From Rhodoplanes elegans (GTDB lineage: Bacteria; Pseudomonadota; Alphaproteobacteria; Rhizobiales; Xanthobacteraceae), in the NCBI RefSeq assembly GCF_016653355.1, contig NZ_NHSK01000074.1, positions 154,318 through 218,317 of the forward strand: a stretch of DNA of 64,000 bases, given 5' to 3'. Every line of letters begins with the position of its first letter. Positions within the stretch are counted from its first letter, which is position 1. The notes below the pieces were generated by a model. That model had not been told where the DNA came from. It ran no database searches and saw only the letters and a program-made list of their open reading frames with translations. Below, piece by piece: positions 30,784-42,454 of the stretch. A program made the position numbers and the translations under genes.

Positions 30784-30993
30784 TCAGACGACGCGGAGAT
30801 TCTCGGCCGAGGACTTTCCGGTCCGCCGGTCGGCGACGACGTCGAACGTGACCTTCTGACCTTCGTCGAGCCGGCTCAGGCCCGCCCGCTCGACCGCGCT
30901 GATGTGCACGAACACATCATTGCCGCCGCCCTCGGGCGCGATGAAGCCGAAGCCCTTCTGACTGTTGAACCACTTCACGGTTCCAGTGCTCAT
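30784..30993 (-). CDS. cspA: Cold-shock protein (CspA family)
   Basis: A 69-residue RNA-chaperone OB-fold protein with RNP1 [11 protein letters not shown] and RNP2 [10 protein letters not shown], beginning [11 protein letters not shown]. The ATG at 30993 gives the standard N-terminus; the frame open further upstream is not homologous. A long untranslated stretch upstream would fit temperature-controlled cold-shock leaders. A strong terminator separates it from rpsU. Confidence 0.97.
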   Translation of the reverse strand: MSTGTVKWFNSQKGFGFIAPEGGGNDVFVHISAVERAGLSRLDEGQKVTFDVVADRRTGKSSAENLRVV

Positions 30994-31373
30994 GGAGTCG
31001 TATCTTTCGTGTGCACGAGTTTGCCGCGGCGGCGCACTACGCCGCCGGTTCGTTCGAGACTCTGGAAAACCGTCAGTCGGACGCGACGAGGGGGCCAGCC
31101 AGGTCGTTTCGGTCGGTTCTGTCGTTTCGGCCATTTCTCTTTGAACGGGGCCGACCATGGCATCGGGGTCGATCCAGAGCAATACGACGATCCGAGCCGA
31201 GGCCCGCCCGAACCGACGGGCCGGTCGGCTCCGGCGCTTCGGGAAGGCAGAGAAAGATCAGCATGGCCCGCGGCTTGTCCCGACGAGCAGACCGCGTGCG
31301 CGGCGCCGACCCGACCCGGGCTTTTATTTTTCGTAGGGCTGGTCCGATCGCGAGCCGCGTGAGAGGCGCTCGA
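30994..31373. other. Intergenic region upstream of the cold-shock gene
   Basis: About 380 bases with no supported gene. It probably holds the cold-shock promoter and leader on the minus strand. A T-rich stretch (CTTTTATTTTT) at about 31321-31331 is the only local A+T patch. No clear hairpin pair with it was found. Confidence 0.45.
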
Positions 31374-31574
31374 TCAGACCGCGCGCTCGAGCTCTTCCTC
31401 GCCGACGACGCGCTCGTACTGCTCGCTGGAGCTCTTCACCCGATACCGGAAGCCGCTGTCCTCGAGCGGCAGCTGGCGCGTCACCTCGTAGGGTCCGTTC
31501 GCGGTCGCGCTGAAGCGGCTGGTCCGGACCAGCCGGACGCGCTGTCCGAGCTGATATTTGTGCAGGTCGGCCAT
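31374..31574 (-). CDS. Small conserved hypothetical protein
   Basis: A 66-residue basic protein beginning MADLHKYQLGQRVRLVR, with alternating hydrophobic residues suggesting a small beta barrel, and ending in GEEELERAV. Similar short proteins recur in Hyphomicrobiales without known function. It starts 13 bases after the preceding minus-strand gene, so the two are probably cotranscribed. Confidence 0.7.
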   Translation of the reverse strand: MADLHKYQLGQRVRLVRTSRFSATANGPYEVTRQLPLEDSGFRYRVKSSSEQYERVVGEEELERAV

Positions 31575-31587
31575 CGTCTTCACCTCG

Positions 31588-31842
31588 CTAGCTCGATGCC
31601 ATGTCGATTCGCGTGACCCAGGCCCGTCCGCATCCGCTGCAGGCCCAATGATGCTCGATCGCGCCGCCGGAGACGTAGTCGGAGCGCCAGGGAGCGACCG
31701 GCGCACGCGCCGCGCAATCCTCACAGCAGCCCGGCGTGGCGACGGAGTCGTGAGTCTGCGCGGTCGCGACGGCCTGCGCGCTGCGGCGCAGCCACTGCCT
31801 GTCGTTCTTGCGGATGAGATGAAGCGGATAGGTCACCGACAC
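31588..31842 (-). CDS. Small zinc-ribbon-like hypothetical protein
   Basis: An 84-residue protein with CCEDCAAR in the middle and CSGCGRAW near the C-terminus; the four spaced cysteines suggest one zinc site. The GTG at 31842 is preferred because GAGGAGAC lies upstream; a TTG twelve codons earlier is the alternative. First gene of a probable pair with the 66-residue protein. No family was recognised. Confidence 0.6.
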   Translation of the reverse strand: MSVTYPLHLIRKNDRQWLRRSAQAVATAQTHDSVATPGCCEDCAARAPVAPWRSDYVSGGAIEHHWACSGCGRAWVTRIDMASS

Positions 31843-32038
31843 GGTCGTCTCCTCGATGGGCGGGAAGCACGACCGCAACAGTCAGAAGTGCCACAGCGGG
31901 TCTGCGATCGTCCTGATATGGGAACGGCACGACCGGTTGTCGAGGGGGCCTAGCTCTTCGGATCGATCTCACCCGGTCGGCCAAGTTGTCGGACGTCGCC
32001 AGATCAGCACGGCGGATCGGCGTGTCGCCGGACCGTCG

Positions 32039-33445
32039 TCAGTCCGCTACCGCGGCCCGCACCCGCTCGCCGAACTTCGCCCGCACCTGCCCTTCCCGGC
32101 TCGGATGGACGCGCAGATGCACGGTGGTGACCCCGTCGTCGGAGGTCGCGGTGTCGAGCACGTCGCCGGTGCGGTGGAGCCAGCTCAGCGCGGCGCCGTC
32201 GGCGGCGTCGACCGCGACGGTCAACGCGACGCGGGTGCGCGCCACGCGTTCGGCGATCGTCGCGACGAGGCCATCGAGCCCCTCCCCGGTGATCGCCGAG
32301 ACGAGGCGGGGCAGCCGCTCGGCAGGCTGCCGGGCAGCCAGGTTCTCCAGGCGCTCGCGCTCTTCGGCGGGCACCTGGTCGATCTTGTTCCAGACCTCGA
32401 GGATGCGCTCGTCCTGCGGCGGGATGCCGAGCTCCTCGAGCACCTGGTCGACGTCCTTGGACTGCGCCTGGGTGTCGCCGTGCGACACGTCGCGCACGTG
32501 GAGGATGAGATCCGCCTCGATCACCTCCTCCAGCGTCGCCCGGAAGGCGGCGACCAGCATGGTCGGGAGATCGGAGATGAAGCCGACCGTGTCGGAGAGG
32601 ATCACGCGCGGGCCGTTCGGCAGGTCGACGGCGCGCAGCGTCGGATCGAGGGTGGCGAACAGCATGTCGGCGGCGAGTACACCTGACCGCGTCAGCCGGT
32701 TGAACAGCGTCGACTTGCCGGCGTTGGTGTAGCCGACCAGCGCGACGATCGGGTACGGCACCCGCTTGCGGCTGGTGCGGTGGAGGGTGCGGGTGCGCTT
32801 GACGCCTTCGAGGTCGTGCTCGATGCGCCGGATGCGGTCCTGGATGAGCCGCCGGTCCGTCTCGATCTGGGTCTCGCCCGGCCCACCGAGGAAGCCGAAG
32901 CCGCCGCGCTGGCGCTCGAGATGGGTCCAGGAGCGGACCAGCCGGCTCTTCTGGTAGGTCAGATGGGCGAGCTCGACCTGCAGCGTGCCCTCACGGGTCG
33001 CGGCGCGCCGGCCGAAGATCTCCAGGATGAGGCCCGTGCGGTCGAGCACCTTGGTGCTCCAGGCCCTTTCCAGATTGCGCTGCTGCACGGGCGAGAGCGC
33101 GCAGTCCATCACCACGAGGCCGATCTCGAGGCTCTTCACCAGGCCGGCGAACTCGTCGACCTTGCCTTTGCCGAGGTACGTCGCCGGGCGGATCGCCGAC
33201 AGCATGACGATGCCGCTCTCGACCACGTCGAGGTCGATCGCCCGCGCCAGACCGGTCGCCTCGGCGAGCCGGGCCTCCGGCGCGCGGACGATCGTCTCGG
33301 GACGCACGCCGACGTCGGCCCGGGCCGTACCGGCCCGCGCCTCGGCATTGCGCAGATAGGGTCCGATGACGAGGCAACGCGTCACGGCCGCACCCGTCGG
33401 GGTCGGCGTCAGGCGTTGCGGGTCGTCGCGGTGTCGTGGCTCCAA
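32039..33445 (-). CDS. hflX: Ribosome-associated GTPase HflX
   Basis: A GTPase that splits or rescues stalled ribosomes. The 468 residues have the HflX domain ([19 protein letters not shown]), the glycine-rich [19 protein letters not shown], then the G domain with [24 protein letters not shown] and the NKID motif. The TTG at 33445 directly abuts the hfq stop; the classic hfq-hflX pair implies coupled translation. The other candidate start is a GTG about 20 codons on. Confidence 0.96.
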   Translation of the reverse strand: MEPRHRDDPQRLTPTPTGAAVTRCLVIGPYLRNAEARAGTARADVGVRPETIVRAPEARLAEATGLARAIDLDVVESGIVMLSAIRPATYLGKGKVDEFAGLVKSLEIGLVVMDCALSPVQQRNLERAWSTKVLDRTGLILEIFGRRAATREGTLQVELAHLTYQKSRLVRSWTHLERQRGGFGFLGGPGETQIETDRRLIQDRIRRIEHDLEGVKRTRTLHRTSRKRVPYPIVALVGYTNAGKSTLFNRLTRSGVLAADMLFATLDPTLRAVDLPNGPRVILSDTVGFISDLPTMLVAAFRATLEEVIEADLILHVRDVSHGDTQAQSKDVDQVLEELGIPPQDERILEVWNKIDQVPAEERERLENLAARQPAERLPRLVSAITGEGLDGLVATIAERVARTRVALTVAVDAADGAALSWLHRTGDVLDTATSDDGVTTVHLRVHPSREGQVRAKFGERVRAAVAD

Positions 33446-33700
33446 CTAGGCCTTTTCCGCTGCTTCCTCGGCCCCTTCGAACAGCTGGATCGGGTGACCC
33501 GGCATGATGGTCGAGATCGCGTGCTTGTAGACGAGTTGGGAGTGGCCGTCCCGCCTCAAAAGCACACAGAAGTTGTCGAACCAGGTGACAACGCCTTGGA
33601 GCTTGACTCCGTTCACGAGAAAAATGGTGAGCGGCGTCTTGTTCTTGCGAACATAGTTCAGGAAGGTGTCTTGTAGGTTTTGTGAGCGATCGGCTGCCAT
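33446..33700 (-). CDS. hfq: RNA chaperone Hfq
   Basis: Hexameric Sm-like protein that pairs small RNAs with mRNAs. The 84 residues contain the Sm1 core [20 protein letters not shown] with [11 protein letters not shown], and the Sm2 motif [11 protein letters not shown]. The tail is short and acidic ([10 protein letters not shown]). Together with dat and ntrYX upstream this is the standard hyphomicrobial neighbourhood. Confidence 0.98.
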   Translation of the reverse strand: MAADRSQNLQDTFLNYVRKNKTPLTIFLVNGVKLQGVVTWFDNFCVLLRRDGHSQLVYKHAISTIMPGHPIQLFEGAEEAAEKA

Positions 33701-33879
33701 GGCCGTTTGTTTCCGTTGTACTCGCGGTCCCCGTTCGCGAGGTGGCGACTTTTTCGCGCCCGACGCGCGCCGTCGTTGCGGCGCCCGCGGGCGTGGGCAT
33801 CGGTATTAGATTGCACCGCGGTAACGAGCGCAAGCCCAAGCTGGCCGATTACCGCCTGAATTCGCAGCAGCTTCGTCCG

Positions 33880-34737
33880 TCAGGAGAATTCGGCGTGGGC
33901 ATGGAAGGCGGCGCGCAGCCGCGCGGCGACCGGGCCGGGCGTCCCGCCGGCGACCGGCTGACCGTCGATCCGCACCACCGGCATGACGATCTGGCTCGCC
34001 GCCGTGACGAAGGCCTCGCGGGCCGCGAGCGCCTCGTCGACCGTGAACGGCCGCTCGACCAGGGTCAGGCCCTCGGCCGCCGCGACGGTCTTGACCACCT
34101 CGCGCGAGATGCCGCGCAAGATGTCCGGGCCGACCGGGCGGGTGACCAGCTCGCCCTGGTCGGTTACGATCCAGGCGTTCGAGGAGGCGCCCTCGGTGAC
34201 GAAGCCGTCGCGGTCTACGAACCAGGCCTCGCGGGCGCCCTGCTCGCGCGCCGCCTGCTTGGCGAGAACGTTGGGCAGGAGCGCGATCGCCTTGATGTCG
34301 ACCCGGGCCCAGCGGGTCTCCGGCACGGTGACGACCGCGATGCCGGCGCGCGCCGCCGCCTCGCCGCCCGCCGGGTCGATCCGCTTGGCCGAGACGACGA
34401 GGCTCGGCCGCGTGCCGGGCGGCGGGAAACCGTGGTCGCGGCGGGCGACGCCGCGGGTGACCTGCAGATAGACGAGCCCATCCCGCACCCGGTTGCGCCG
34501 CACCGCCTCGTGCAGGACGACGCTCAGCGCCGACAGGGGCAGCGGCAGCGGGATGCGCAGCTCCGACAGCGAGCGGACGAGACGATCGGTGTGGCGACGC
34601 TCGTCGACGAGCCGCCCTCCCCGCACCTCGCAGACCTCGTAGACACCATCGGCGAACTGATAGCCGCGGTCCTCGACATGGACCACGGCGGAGCGGAACG
34701 GCCGCCACTGGCCGTTCACGTAGACGACACGAGACAT
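33880..34737 (-). CDS. dat: D-amino-acid transaminase
   Basis: A PLP fold-type IV aminotransferase that makes D-alanine or D-glutamate for the cell wall. The 285 residues include VHVEDRGYQFADGVYEV near the start, the PLP lysine region DIKAIALLPNVLAKQAA, and EGASSNAWIV (phosphate binding). It is standard between ntrX and hfq in this order. The GGG/TGT-type substrate loop fits D-specific rather than branched-chain enzymes, though specificity is not certain. Confidence 0.9.
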   Translation of the reverse strand: MSRVVYVNGQWRPFRSAVVHVEDRGYQFADGVYEVCEVRGGRLVDERRHTDRLVRSLSELRIPLPLPLSALSVVLHEAVRRNRVRDGLVYLQVTRGVARRDHGFPPPGTRPSLVVSAKRIDPAGGEAAARAGIAVVTVPETRWARVDIKAIALLPNVLAKQAAREQGAREAWFVDRDGFVTEGASSNAWIVTDQGELVTRPVGPDILRGISREVVKTVAAAEGLTLVERPFTVDEALAAREAFVTAASQIVMPVVRIDGQPVAGGTPGPVAARLRAAFHAHAEFS

Positions 34738-34747
34738 GACGTGATCA

Positions 34748-34784
34748 GAACGAATCGACGCTTCTGCGAAACGTCGATTCGTTC
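34748..34784. repeat. Perfect 13-bp inverted repeat between ntrX and dat
   Basis: GAACGAATCGACG and CGTCGATTCGTTC are perfect complements separated by 11 bases, directly upstream of the dat start. It could be a hairpin in the transcript running from ntrX into dat, or an operator. No T run follows. Confidence 0.6.
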
Positions 34785-34798
34785 GTTCCTTCTTGTTG

Positions 34799-34847
34799 GA
34801 GCATGATCGGATCCGAAAACCGAAGGTCCCTTATCGGGATCATGCTC
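34799..34847. repeat. Rhizobial GAGCATGATC palindrome at the ntrX stop
   Basis: GAGCATGATC at 34799 and GATCATGCTC ending at 34847 bound a 49-bp palindrome containing CCGAAAACCG. This is the common intergenic palindrome of Bradyrhizobium, Mesorhizobium and Methylobacterium genomes. Its right edge overlaps the ntrX stop codon, so it probably acts as an ntrX terminator or RNA-end stabiliser. Confidence 0.8.
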
Positions 34848-36216
34848 AGTCCATTCCCAAGGCCTTGAGCTTCCGGTGCAGGGCCGAACGCTCCATGCCG
34901 ACGAACTCGGCGGTGCGCGAGATGTTGCCGCCGAAGCGGCTGATCTGGGCGCGCAGATACTCCCGCTCGAAGGCCTCGCGGGCGTCGCGCAGCGGCATGC
35001 CCATCAGATGCTCGCCGCCGTTGCCGCGCGGCATCGCCGGCACCATCGAGCCGACGTCGGGCGGCAGCATCGAGGCCGTGATGATGGCGTCGGGATCGCC
35101 GCCGGCGAGAATCATCAGCCGCTCGACGTTGTTGCGGAGCTGGCGGACGTTGCCGGGCCAGTCGTGCGACTGGAGCACGGCGAGCGCGTCGTCGCCGATG
35201 CGGCGCTTGGGCAGGCCGGTCGCCTGCGAGATCTGGTCCTGGAAGTGCTCGACGAGATCCGGGATGTCGTCGCGCCGCTCGGCGAGCGGCGGCACCCGGA
35301 TCGGCACCACCGAGAGCCGGTGATAGAGATCCTCGCGGAACCGGCCCGCGGCGATCTCCTCCTCCAGGTTGCGCGCCGTCGAGGAGACGATGCGCACGTC
35401 GACGGCGACCTTCGTCGTGCCGCCGACCCGCTGGAACTGCTGGTCGACCAGGACGCGCAGGATCTTGCTCTGCGTCTCCCGCGGCATGTCGGCGATTTCG
35501 TCGATGAACAGCGTGCCCCCGTGGGCCTCCTCCAGGGCGCCGACCTTGCGGGTCTCGCTGCCGTTCGACTGCTCGATGCCGAACAGCTCGACCTCCATCC
35601 GTTCCGGCGTGATGGCGGCGGCGTTGATCACCACGAAGGGACCGCTGGCGCGCCCCGAGAGGGCGTGCACGGTGCGGGCCGTGAGCTCCTTGCCGGCGCC
35701 CGAGGGGCCGACGATGAGAATGCGGCTGTTGGTCGGCGACACCTTCTCGATGGTCTGGCGCAGGTGGTTGATGGCGGTCGAGCGGCCGACCAGCGTGGTC
35801 GGGAACGGCGCCAGCTGCTTGAGCTCCTTCACCTCGCGCTTGAGCCGCGACGTCTCCAGTGCACGATCGGCGACCAGCACCAGCCGGTCGGCCTTGAACG
35901 GCTTCTCGATGAAGTCGTAGGCGCCCTGCTTGATGGCGGCGACGGCGGTCTCGATGTTGCCGTGGCCCGAGATCATCACGACCGGCAGCTCGGGATTCTC
36001 CGCCTTGATGGTGGAGAGGAGCTGCAGCCCGTCGAGCTTCGAGCCCTGCAGCCAGATGTCGAGGAACACGAGGCTCGGGCGGCGCGCCTGGATGGCGCGC
36101 AGCGCGTCGTCGGAGTCGCGGGCCGTGCGGGTGCCGTAGCCCTCGTCCTCCAGGATGCCGGCCACCAGCTCGCGGATGTCGGCCTCGTCGTCGACGATCA
36201 GGATGTCAGACGCCAT
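34846..36216 (-). CDS. ntrX: Nitrogen response regulator NtrX
   Basis: Response regulator paired with NtrY. The 456 residues have a receiver domain (phospho-Asp in LVFLDIWLQG), an AAA+ domain with Walker A GPSGAGKELTART and GGTLFIDEIADMP, and a C-terminal Fis-type helix-turn-helix (RFGGNISRTAEFVGMERSAL). The loop that normally reads GAFTGA is replaced here by FGIEQSNGSETRKVGALEEA, so a classic sigma-54 contact is missing; NtrX probably acts without sigma-54. It overlaps ntrY by 11 bases. Confidence 0.96.
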   Translation of the reverse strand: MASDILIVDDEADIRELVAGILEDEGYGTRTARDSDDALRAIQARRPSLVFLDIWLQGSKLDGLQLLSTIKAENPELPVVMISGHGNIETAVAAIKQGAYDFIEKPFKADRLVLVADRALETSRLKREVKELKQLAPFPTTLVGRSTAINHLRQTIEKVSPTNSRILIVGPSGAGKELTARTVHALSGRASGPFVVINAAAITPERMEVELFGIEQSNGSETRKVGALEEAHGGTLFIDEIADMPRETQSKILRVLVDQQFQRVGGTTKVAVDVRIVSSTARNLEEEIAAGRFREDLYHRLSVVPIRVPPLAERRDDIPDLVEHFQDQISQATGLPKRRIGDDALAVLQSHDWPGNVRQLRNNVERLMILAGGDPDAIITASMLPPDVGSMVPAMPRGNGGEHLMGMPLRDAREAFEREYLRAQISRFGGNISRTAEFVGMERSALHRKLKALGMD

Positions 36217-38461
36217 GTCGTTGCTCGCCCTGCTGCTGGTCTTGGTCGGCGGTGGCCGGTTCGGCGGCGAAACGCAGACGGAACCAGGCGCCGCGCCGGC
36301 CCGGCTCGCGCTCGGCTGCGTCGTGCAGCTCGATGCGTCCGCCGTGCTCCTCGAGAATCTTGCCGACGATCGCGAGGCCGAGCCCGGTGCCCTTCTCGCG
36401 GGTCGTCACATAGGGCTCGAGCAGCCGCCGCCGGTTCTCCTTCGGCAGCCCGATCCCGTTGTCGATCACGTCGATCACGATGTCGTCCCCCTCCCGCGCC
36501 GCGGCGACGTGGATGTGCCCCTTGTCGAGCTCGGCGGGCGGGACCGCGGCGATGGCTTCGGTCGCGTTCTTGATGATGTTGGTCAACCCTTGCGAGATCA
36601 GGCGCCGGTCGAATCGCGCCGGCATCGGACCGTCGGGGATGTCGGCGGTGATTTCGACATCGGCGTGGCCGACCCGCATGAGGAACACGGCCTGCCGCAC
36701 CGTGTCGGCGACGTCCTCCTCGGTCATCACCGGCTTCGGCATGCGGGCGAAGCGCGAGAACTCGTCGACCATGCGACGGATGTCCTCGACCTGCCGGACG
36801 ATCGTGTCGGTGCACTGCTCGAAGATCTGCTTGTCCTCGACGATCACCTTTCCGTACTTGCGGCGCAGCCGCTCGGCCGAGAGCTGGATCGGGGTCAGCG
36901 GGTTCTTGATCTCATGGGCGATGCGACGCGCGACGTCGGCCCACGCCGAGGTCCGCTGCGCCGTGACCAGATCGGTGATGTCGTCGAGCGTGAACACGTA
37001 GCCGTGCTCGGGATCGGCGGACTGCTCGGTGGTCATCCGGATCGAGACGGTGCGCTCGCGCCCTGCCCGGTTGATCGACGCCTGCCCCTGCGCGAAGCGC
37101 TGGCCGGTGGTGCGGGCCGAGAGGAACATGTCGGCGAGCTCGGGCAGCACCTCGGCGAGCGGCTTGCCGAGCACCTCCTGCTCGGTCGCCCCGATCAGCT
37201 TCTCGGCCGAGCGGTTGAGGATGCTGATCCGCCCGTCGGCGCCGACGCCGACGACGCCGGCCGAGGCGCCGGCCAGCACGGCCTCGGTGAACCGCCGCCG
37301 GCTGTCGATCACGTCGCGGGCCCGCACGATGTCGTCGCGCTGCGTGCGCAGCTCGAACGTCATCTTGTTGAAGGTCTCGCCGAGCTGGGCGAGGTCGCCC
37401 TCGGATTGGCGCACCGGCACCTGGACGTAGAGATTGCCGGTCGAGACCACGTTGGCGGCGCCGATCAGGCGGCGGATCGGCGCGACCAGCCGGTTGGCGA
37501 AGTTGAAGCCGATCCACACGGCCGAGAGCAGCACGGTGAGGGCGATGACCGTGAACATCAGCGCGAAGGCGATCTGCACGCCGAGCCGCCGCTTCTCCAG
37601 CTCGGCGAACTCGCTCACCGTCGTCTGCGTCTCGCGGAACTGCGACACGACCAGCGGATTGAGCGGCCGGGCGACGAACAGGATCGTGTCGTCGTAGTTG
37701 CGCAGCTTGAGCGCGCCGGCGACGTAGTTCGCGTCAGGATTGACGATCACCTGCGGCTCGGTCTCGCTGACGCCGGCCAGCATCGCGGCGGTCGGCCGCG
37801 GCGCCTCGTGCGCGAGCTTGATGTCGGCGCGCTCGATCACGGCCAGGTTCTTGTCGAGCAGCACGGCGATCGGCAGGCCGCGCACCTGCGCCTGCGCCGT
37901 GAAGAACTGGCGGAAGCGATCGCGGTCCTGGTCGAACAGCGGCCGGGCGCGGCCGACGTCGAAGGCCATCGCCTGCGTCTCGCTGCGCAGCGACTGGGCG
38001 TGCTCGTTGAGATAGACCTCGGCGACGACCAGCGAGTTGGCGATGACGCCGCGGGTGCGCTGGGTGAAGAAGCGATCGAGACCGCGGTCGAGCGTGATCG
38101 AGGCGACCACGGCGACCAGGATGGCGGGTGCCGCCGCGATCACCGAGAACAGCCCGACGATGCGCACGTGCAGCCGCGCGCCCGCGGTGCCGCGCCGGCG
38201 GGCCTGGACGATCTGCCAGACCTCGCGGCCGATCACCCCGAGCAGCAGCGCCACCGCCGTGCCGTTGACCATCAGCAGGCTGACGACGACGTTGTGGGTC
38301 GGCACGATCGGGGTCAGGCCGGCCAGCACCAGAAAGGTGACGAGCGCCGACAGCAGCGCGGCGGCGACGCCGATCGGTCCCAGGATCCGGGTCCCGGAGC
38401 CGCTGCCCGGCTTGACCGCCTCGGCCAGCCCGGCGCTCGTCGCCTCGTCCACGGTTGCCAT
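36206..38461 (-). CDS. ntrY: Membrane sensor histidine kinase NtrY
   Basis: Sensor partner of NtrX. The 751 residues have several N-terminal membrane segments (about 30-120 and 300-320) around a periplasmic region, a HAMP segment (RLIGAANVVSTGNLYVQVP), a PAS domain (ISILNRSAEKLIGATEQEVL), the phospho-His in [20 protein letters not shown], and the ATPase domain with DVIDNGIGLPKENR and EKGTGLGLAIV. It follows ntrC by about 165 bases. Confidence 0.97.
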   Translation of the reverse strand: MATVDEATSAGLAEAVKPGSGSGTRILGPIGVAAALLSALVTFLVLAGLTPIVPTHNVVVSLLMVNGTAVALLLGVIGREVWQIVQARRRGTAGARLHVRIVGLFSVIAAAPAILVAVVASITLDRGLDRFFTQRTRGVIANSLVVAEVYLNEHAQSLRSETQAMAFDVGRARPLFDQDRDRFRQFFTAQAQVRGLPIAVLLDKNLAVIERADIKLAHEAPRPTAAMLAGVSETEPQVIVNPDANYVAGALKLRNYDDTILFVARPLNPLVVSQFRETQTTVSEFAELEKRRLGVQIAFALMFTVIALTVLLSAVWIGFNFANRLVAPIRRLIGAANVVSTGNLYVQVPVRQSEGDLAQLGETFNKMTFELRTQRDDIVRARDVIDSRRRFTEAVLAGASAGVVGVGADGRISILNRSAEKLIGATEQEVLGKPLAEVLPELADMFLSARTTGQRFAQGQASINRAGRERTVSIRMTTEQSADPEHGYVFTLDDITDLVTAQRTSAWADVARRIAHEIKNPLTPIQLSAERLRRKYGKVIVEDKQIFEQCTDTIVRQVEDIRRMVDEFSRFARMPKPVMTEEDVADTVRQAVFLMRVGHADVEITADIPDGPMPARFDRRLISQGLTNIIKNATEAIAAVPPAELDKGHIHVAAAREGDDIVIDVIDNGIGLPKENRRRLLEPYVTTREKGTGLGLAIVGKILEEHGGRIELHDAAEREPGRRGAWFRLRFAAEPATADQDQQQGEQRHGV

Positions 38462-38626
38462 GCACCCCCCTCGGCCGCATCGACTTTGACGCGCCGTTAC
38501 TGCCTCTCTGGCTGAGGCGTTTGTACAACAATGTTGCCGAATTGAGACGATTCAACGGCGCCCTCGTCTTCACGAGAGCGCGAGCGGAATCGCCGATTCC
38601 GGGCGAGCCCGGATAACCGCACCGGC

Positions 38627-40071
<1,445 letters not shown>

Positions 40072-40075
<4 letters not shown>

Positions 40076-41238
40076 CCTCGCGAGAGCGGAGCGCCGCGCT
40101 CGGCGGCGTCGTCGCCCGTGTACATCGGCATCAGAACGCTGAACGAGGTCCGGCGCGGCTGCGACTCGCACTCGACGATGCCGCCGTGGTCCCCGATGAT
40201 CTTGGCGACCAGCGCCAGGCCGAGGCCCGAGCCGGTCGGCTTGGTGGTCATGAACGGCTCGAACAAATGCGGCCGGAGATCCTCCGGCACGCCGGGGCCG
40301 TTGTCCTTCACGCAGAACTCGAGCGGCAGCGACACGCGCGTCTTGCTGCCGGGCAGCGACAGGCGCACGCCCGGCCGGAACGCCGTGGTGAGATGGATCT
40401 CGCCGTCGGTCGCGTTGGGGCCGATCGACTCGGCGGCGTTCTTCACCAGATTGAGGAACACCTGGATGAGCTGGTCGCGGTTGCCGAGGATCGCCGGCAG
40501 TGACGGGTCGTAATCCTCGACGAAGCGGATGTGGCGGGCGAAGCCCGACTGGGCGAGCCGCTTCACGTGCTCCAGCACGACATGGATGTTGACCGGCTCG
40601 CGATCGACCGGCCGCTTGTCTGCGAACACCTCCATGCGGTCGACCAGCTTCACGATGCGGTCGGCCTCGTCGCAGATCAGCCGCGTGAGCGTGCGGTCGT
40701 CGTCGCTCGCCGACTGCTCCAGGAGCTGGGCGGCCCCGCGGATGCCGGAGAGCGGGTTCTTGATCTCGTGCGCCAGCATGGCGGCGAGCGCCGTCACCGA
40801 GCGGGCGGCGCCGCGGTGGGTGAGCTGGCGGTCCATCTTCTCGGCGATCGAGCGCAGCTGCAGCATCACGACGACGTGGCCGGGCTGCTCCGGCACCGGC
40901 GCGACGTGGAGGTCGACGATGCGTTCGCCCGGCATGCGCGGGGTCGCGAGGTCGACCTTGTACTCGTTGACGGCCGCGCCCCGGACCCGGACCTGCTCGA
41001 TCAGCGCCAGTACCGGGCTGCCGAACGGCACCAGGTCGCGCAGCTTGTAGCGGCGCAGGAACGGCGCCGACATGTCGAAGAAGTGCTCGGCCGCCGTGTT
41101 GGCGTCGGCGATCTCGCCGTCCGGCCCGACCACGACGACGGAATGCGGCAGCGAGTTGAGCACCGCCTCGGCCGACGACATGCCGAGCGGACCCTGGCCG
41201 GACCAGTGCGGGCGAGCTTCGATGGGGGCGGATTTCAT
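40072..41238 (-). CDS. ntrB: Nitrogen regulation sensor kinase NtrB
   Basis: Cytosolic kinase/phosphatase for NtrC, normally controlled by PII proteins. The 388 residues have a PAS domain (about residues 20-130), the phospho-His in [20 protein letters not shown], and the ATPase domain with [30 protein letters not shown] and [12 protein letters not shown]. No membrane segments. The start overlaps the dusB stop as ATGA and its own stop overlaps ntrC, giving a tightly coupled dusB-ntrB-ntrC operon. Confidence 0.98.
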
Positions 41239-42269
41239 GCGGCGACCTTCCACTTGAACGCGGCATATGCGTCGCGCAGCCGGCCCTGGACCTCGGCCGG
41301 CTCGTCGATGGTGAGCACCCGCGCCCGCCACGCCTTGACGTCGGCGGGCGTGGCCCCGGCGCCCGCGGCGGCGGCGTCGAGCGCCCAGCCGAGATGCTTG
41401 CGGGCCTGCCGGCCGCCGAGATGGGTGCCGTAGAGGGTCAGCATCTCGTCGTGGAGCTGCAGGAGCCAGGCGAGCTGGGTGTCGAGATCCGGGGTGGCCT
41501 CGCGCCGTCCGGTCGCGAGGAAGCGGGCGATCCGGCCGGGCAGCCACGGCTTTCCGCACGCGCCGCGGCCGATCATCACGGCGTCGGCGCCGGAGCGGGC
41601 GAGCGCCGTCACGGCGTCGTCCTCCGACCTGACGTCGCCGTTGACGACGACCGGGATCGAGACCGCGTCCTTGACGGCGCGGACCGCGTGCCAGTCGGCC
41701 GTGCCGGTGTAGAACTGGTTGCGGGTGCGCCCGTGCACGGTGACGAGGCGGACGCCGGCCTGTTCGGCGCGGCGGGCGAGCGCCGGGGCGACGATCGAGG
41801 TCTCGTCCCAGCCGAGCCGCATCTTCAGGGTGACCGGGACGTCGACCGCACCGACCGTCGCCTCGATCAGCGAGACGGCGTGGTCGAGGTCGCGCATCAG
41901 CGCCGCGCCGGCCTCGCCGCTGGTCACATTGCGGGCCGGGCAGCCCATGTTGATGTCGATGATGTCGGCCCCCGCCCCGGCGGCGATGCGGGCGCCCTCG
42001 GCCATCCAGCGCGCCTCGCGGCCGGCGAGCTGCACGACGTGCAGGCCGACGCCGTGGCCCTCCAAGCGGAGCTGGGCGAGCGCCTTGCCGGCCACCAGGG
42101 CCGAGGTCGCCGTCATCTCGGAGACGACGAGGCCCGCCCCGAGCCTTGCCACGAGGCGCCGGAACGGTGCATCCGTAATGCCGCACATGGGCGCGAGGAA
42201 GACGGGATTCGGAAGTGCGATCGAGCCCACCGTCAGGTCGCGCGAGGGTCGGGGGCTATGAGAATGCAT
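41235..42269 (-). CDS. dusB: tRNA-dihydrouridine synthase DusB (NifR3)
   Basis: FMN enzyme that reduces specific uridines of tRNA. The 344 residues have [20 protein letters not shown], the catalytic Cys in [34 protein letters not shown], and [14 protein letters not shown]. The gene is the historical nifR3, lying first in the ntrBC operon in many alphaproteobacteria. It is divergent from ispDF across 185 bases. Confidence 0.97.
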   Translation of the reverse strand: MHSHSPRPSRDLTVGSIALPNPVFLAPMCGITDAPFRRLVARLGAGLVVSEMTATSALVAGKALAQLRLEGHGVGLHVVQLAGREARWMAEGARIAAGAGADIIDINMGCPARNVTSGEAGAALMRDLDHAVSLIEATVGAVDVPVTLKMRLGWDETSIVAPALARRAEQAGVRLVTVHGRTRNQFYTGTADWHAVRAVKDAVSIPVVVNGDVRSEDDAVTALARSGADAVMIGRGACGKPWLPGRIARFLATGRREATPDLDTQLAWLLQLHDEMLTLYGTHLGGRQARKHLGWALDAAAAGAGATPADVKAWRARVLTIDEPAEVQGRLRDAYAAFKWKVAA

Positions 42270-42454
42270 ATTTGCCTAGTCTTTGGGCGTAGCCATGATT
42301 TGCATAGACCTTAGCCATTCCATGCGCCAAATCAAGCCTTCCGCACAGGCACACTTAAGTCGAAGTCACCGTCGCTGACGGAAAAACGGCCCCGCGACAC
42401 CCCGCGAGAATGTTCAACCGAAGCTAGAGAATAATCGGTCAGGAGCTTGAAATC

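Noticed and set aside
31856..32686. Plus-strand frame opposite hflX
   Set aside because: It is antisense to a complete HflX GTPase with all G motifs and has no domain of its own.
40076..41266. Frame continuous with ntrC extending upstream
   Set aside because: It lies entirely over ntrB in another frame; ntrB has full kinase motifs and ntrC has a good start at 40075.
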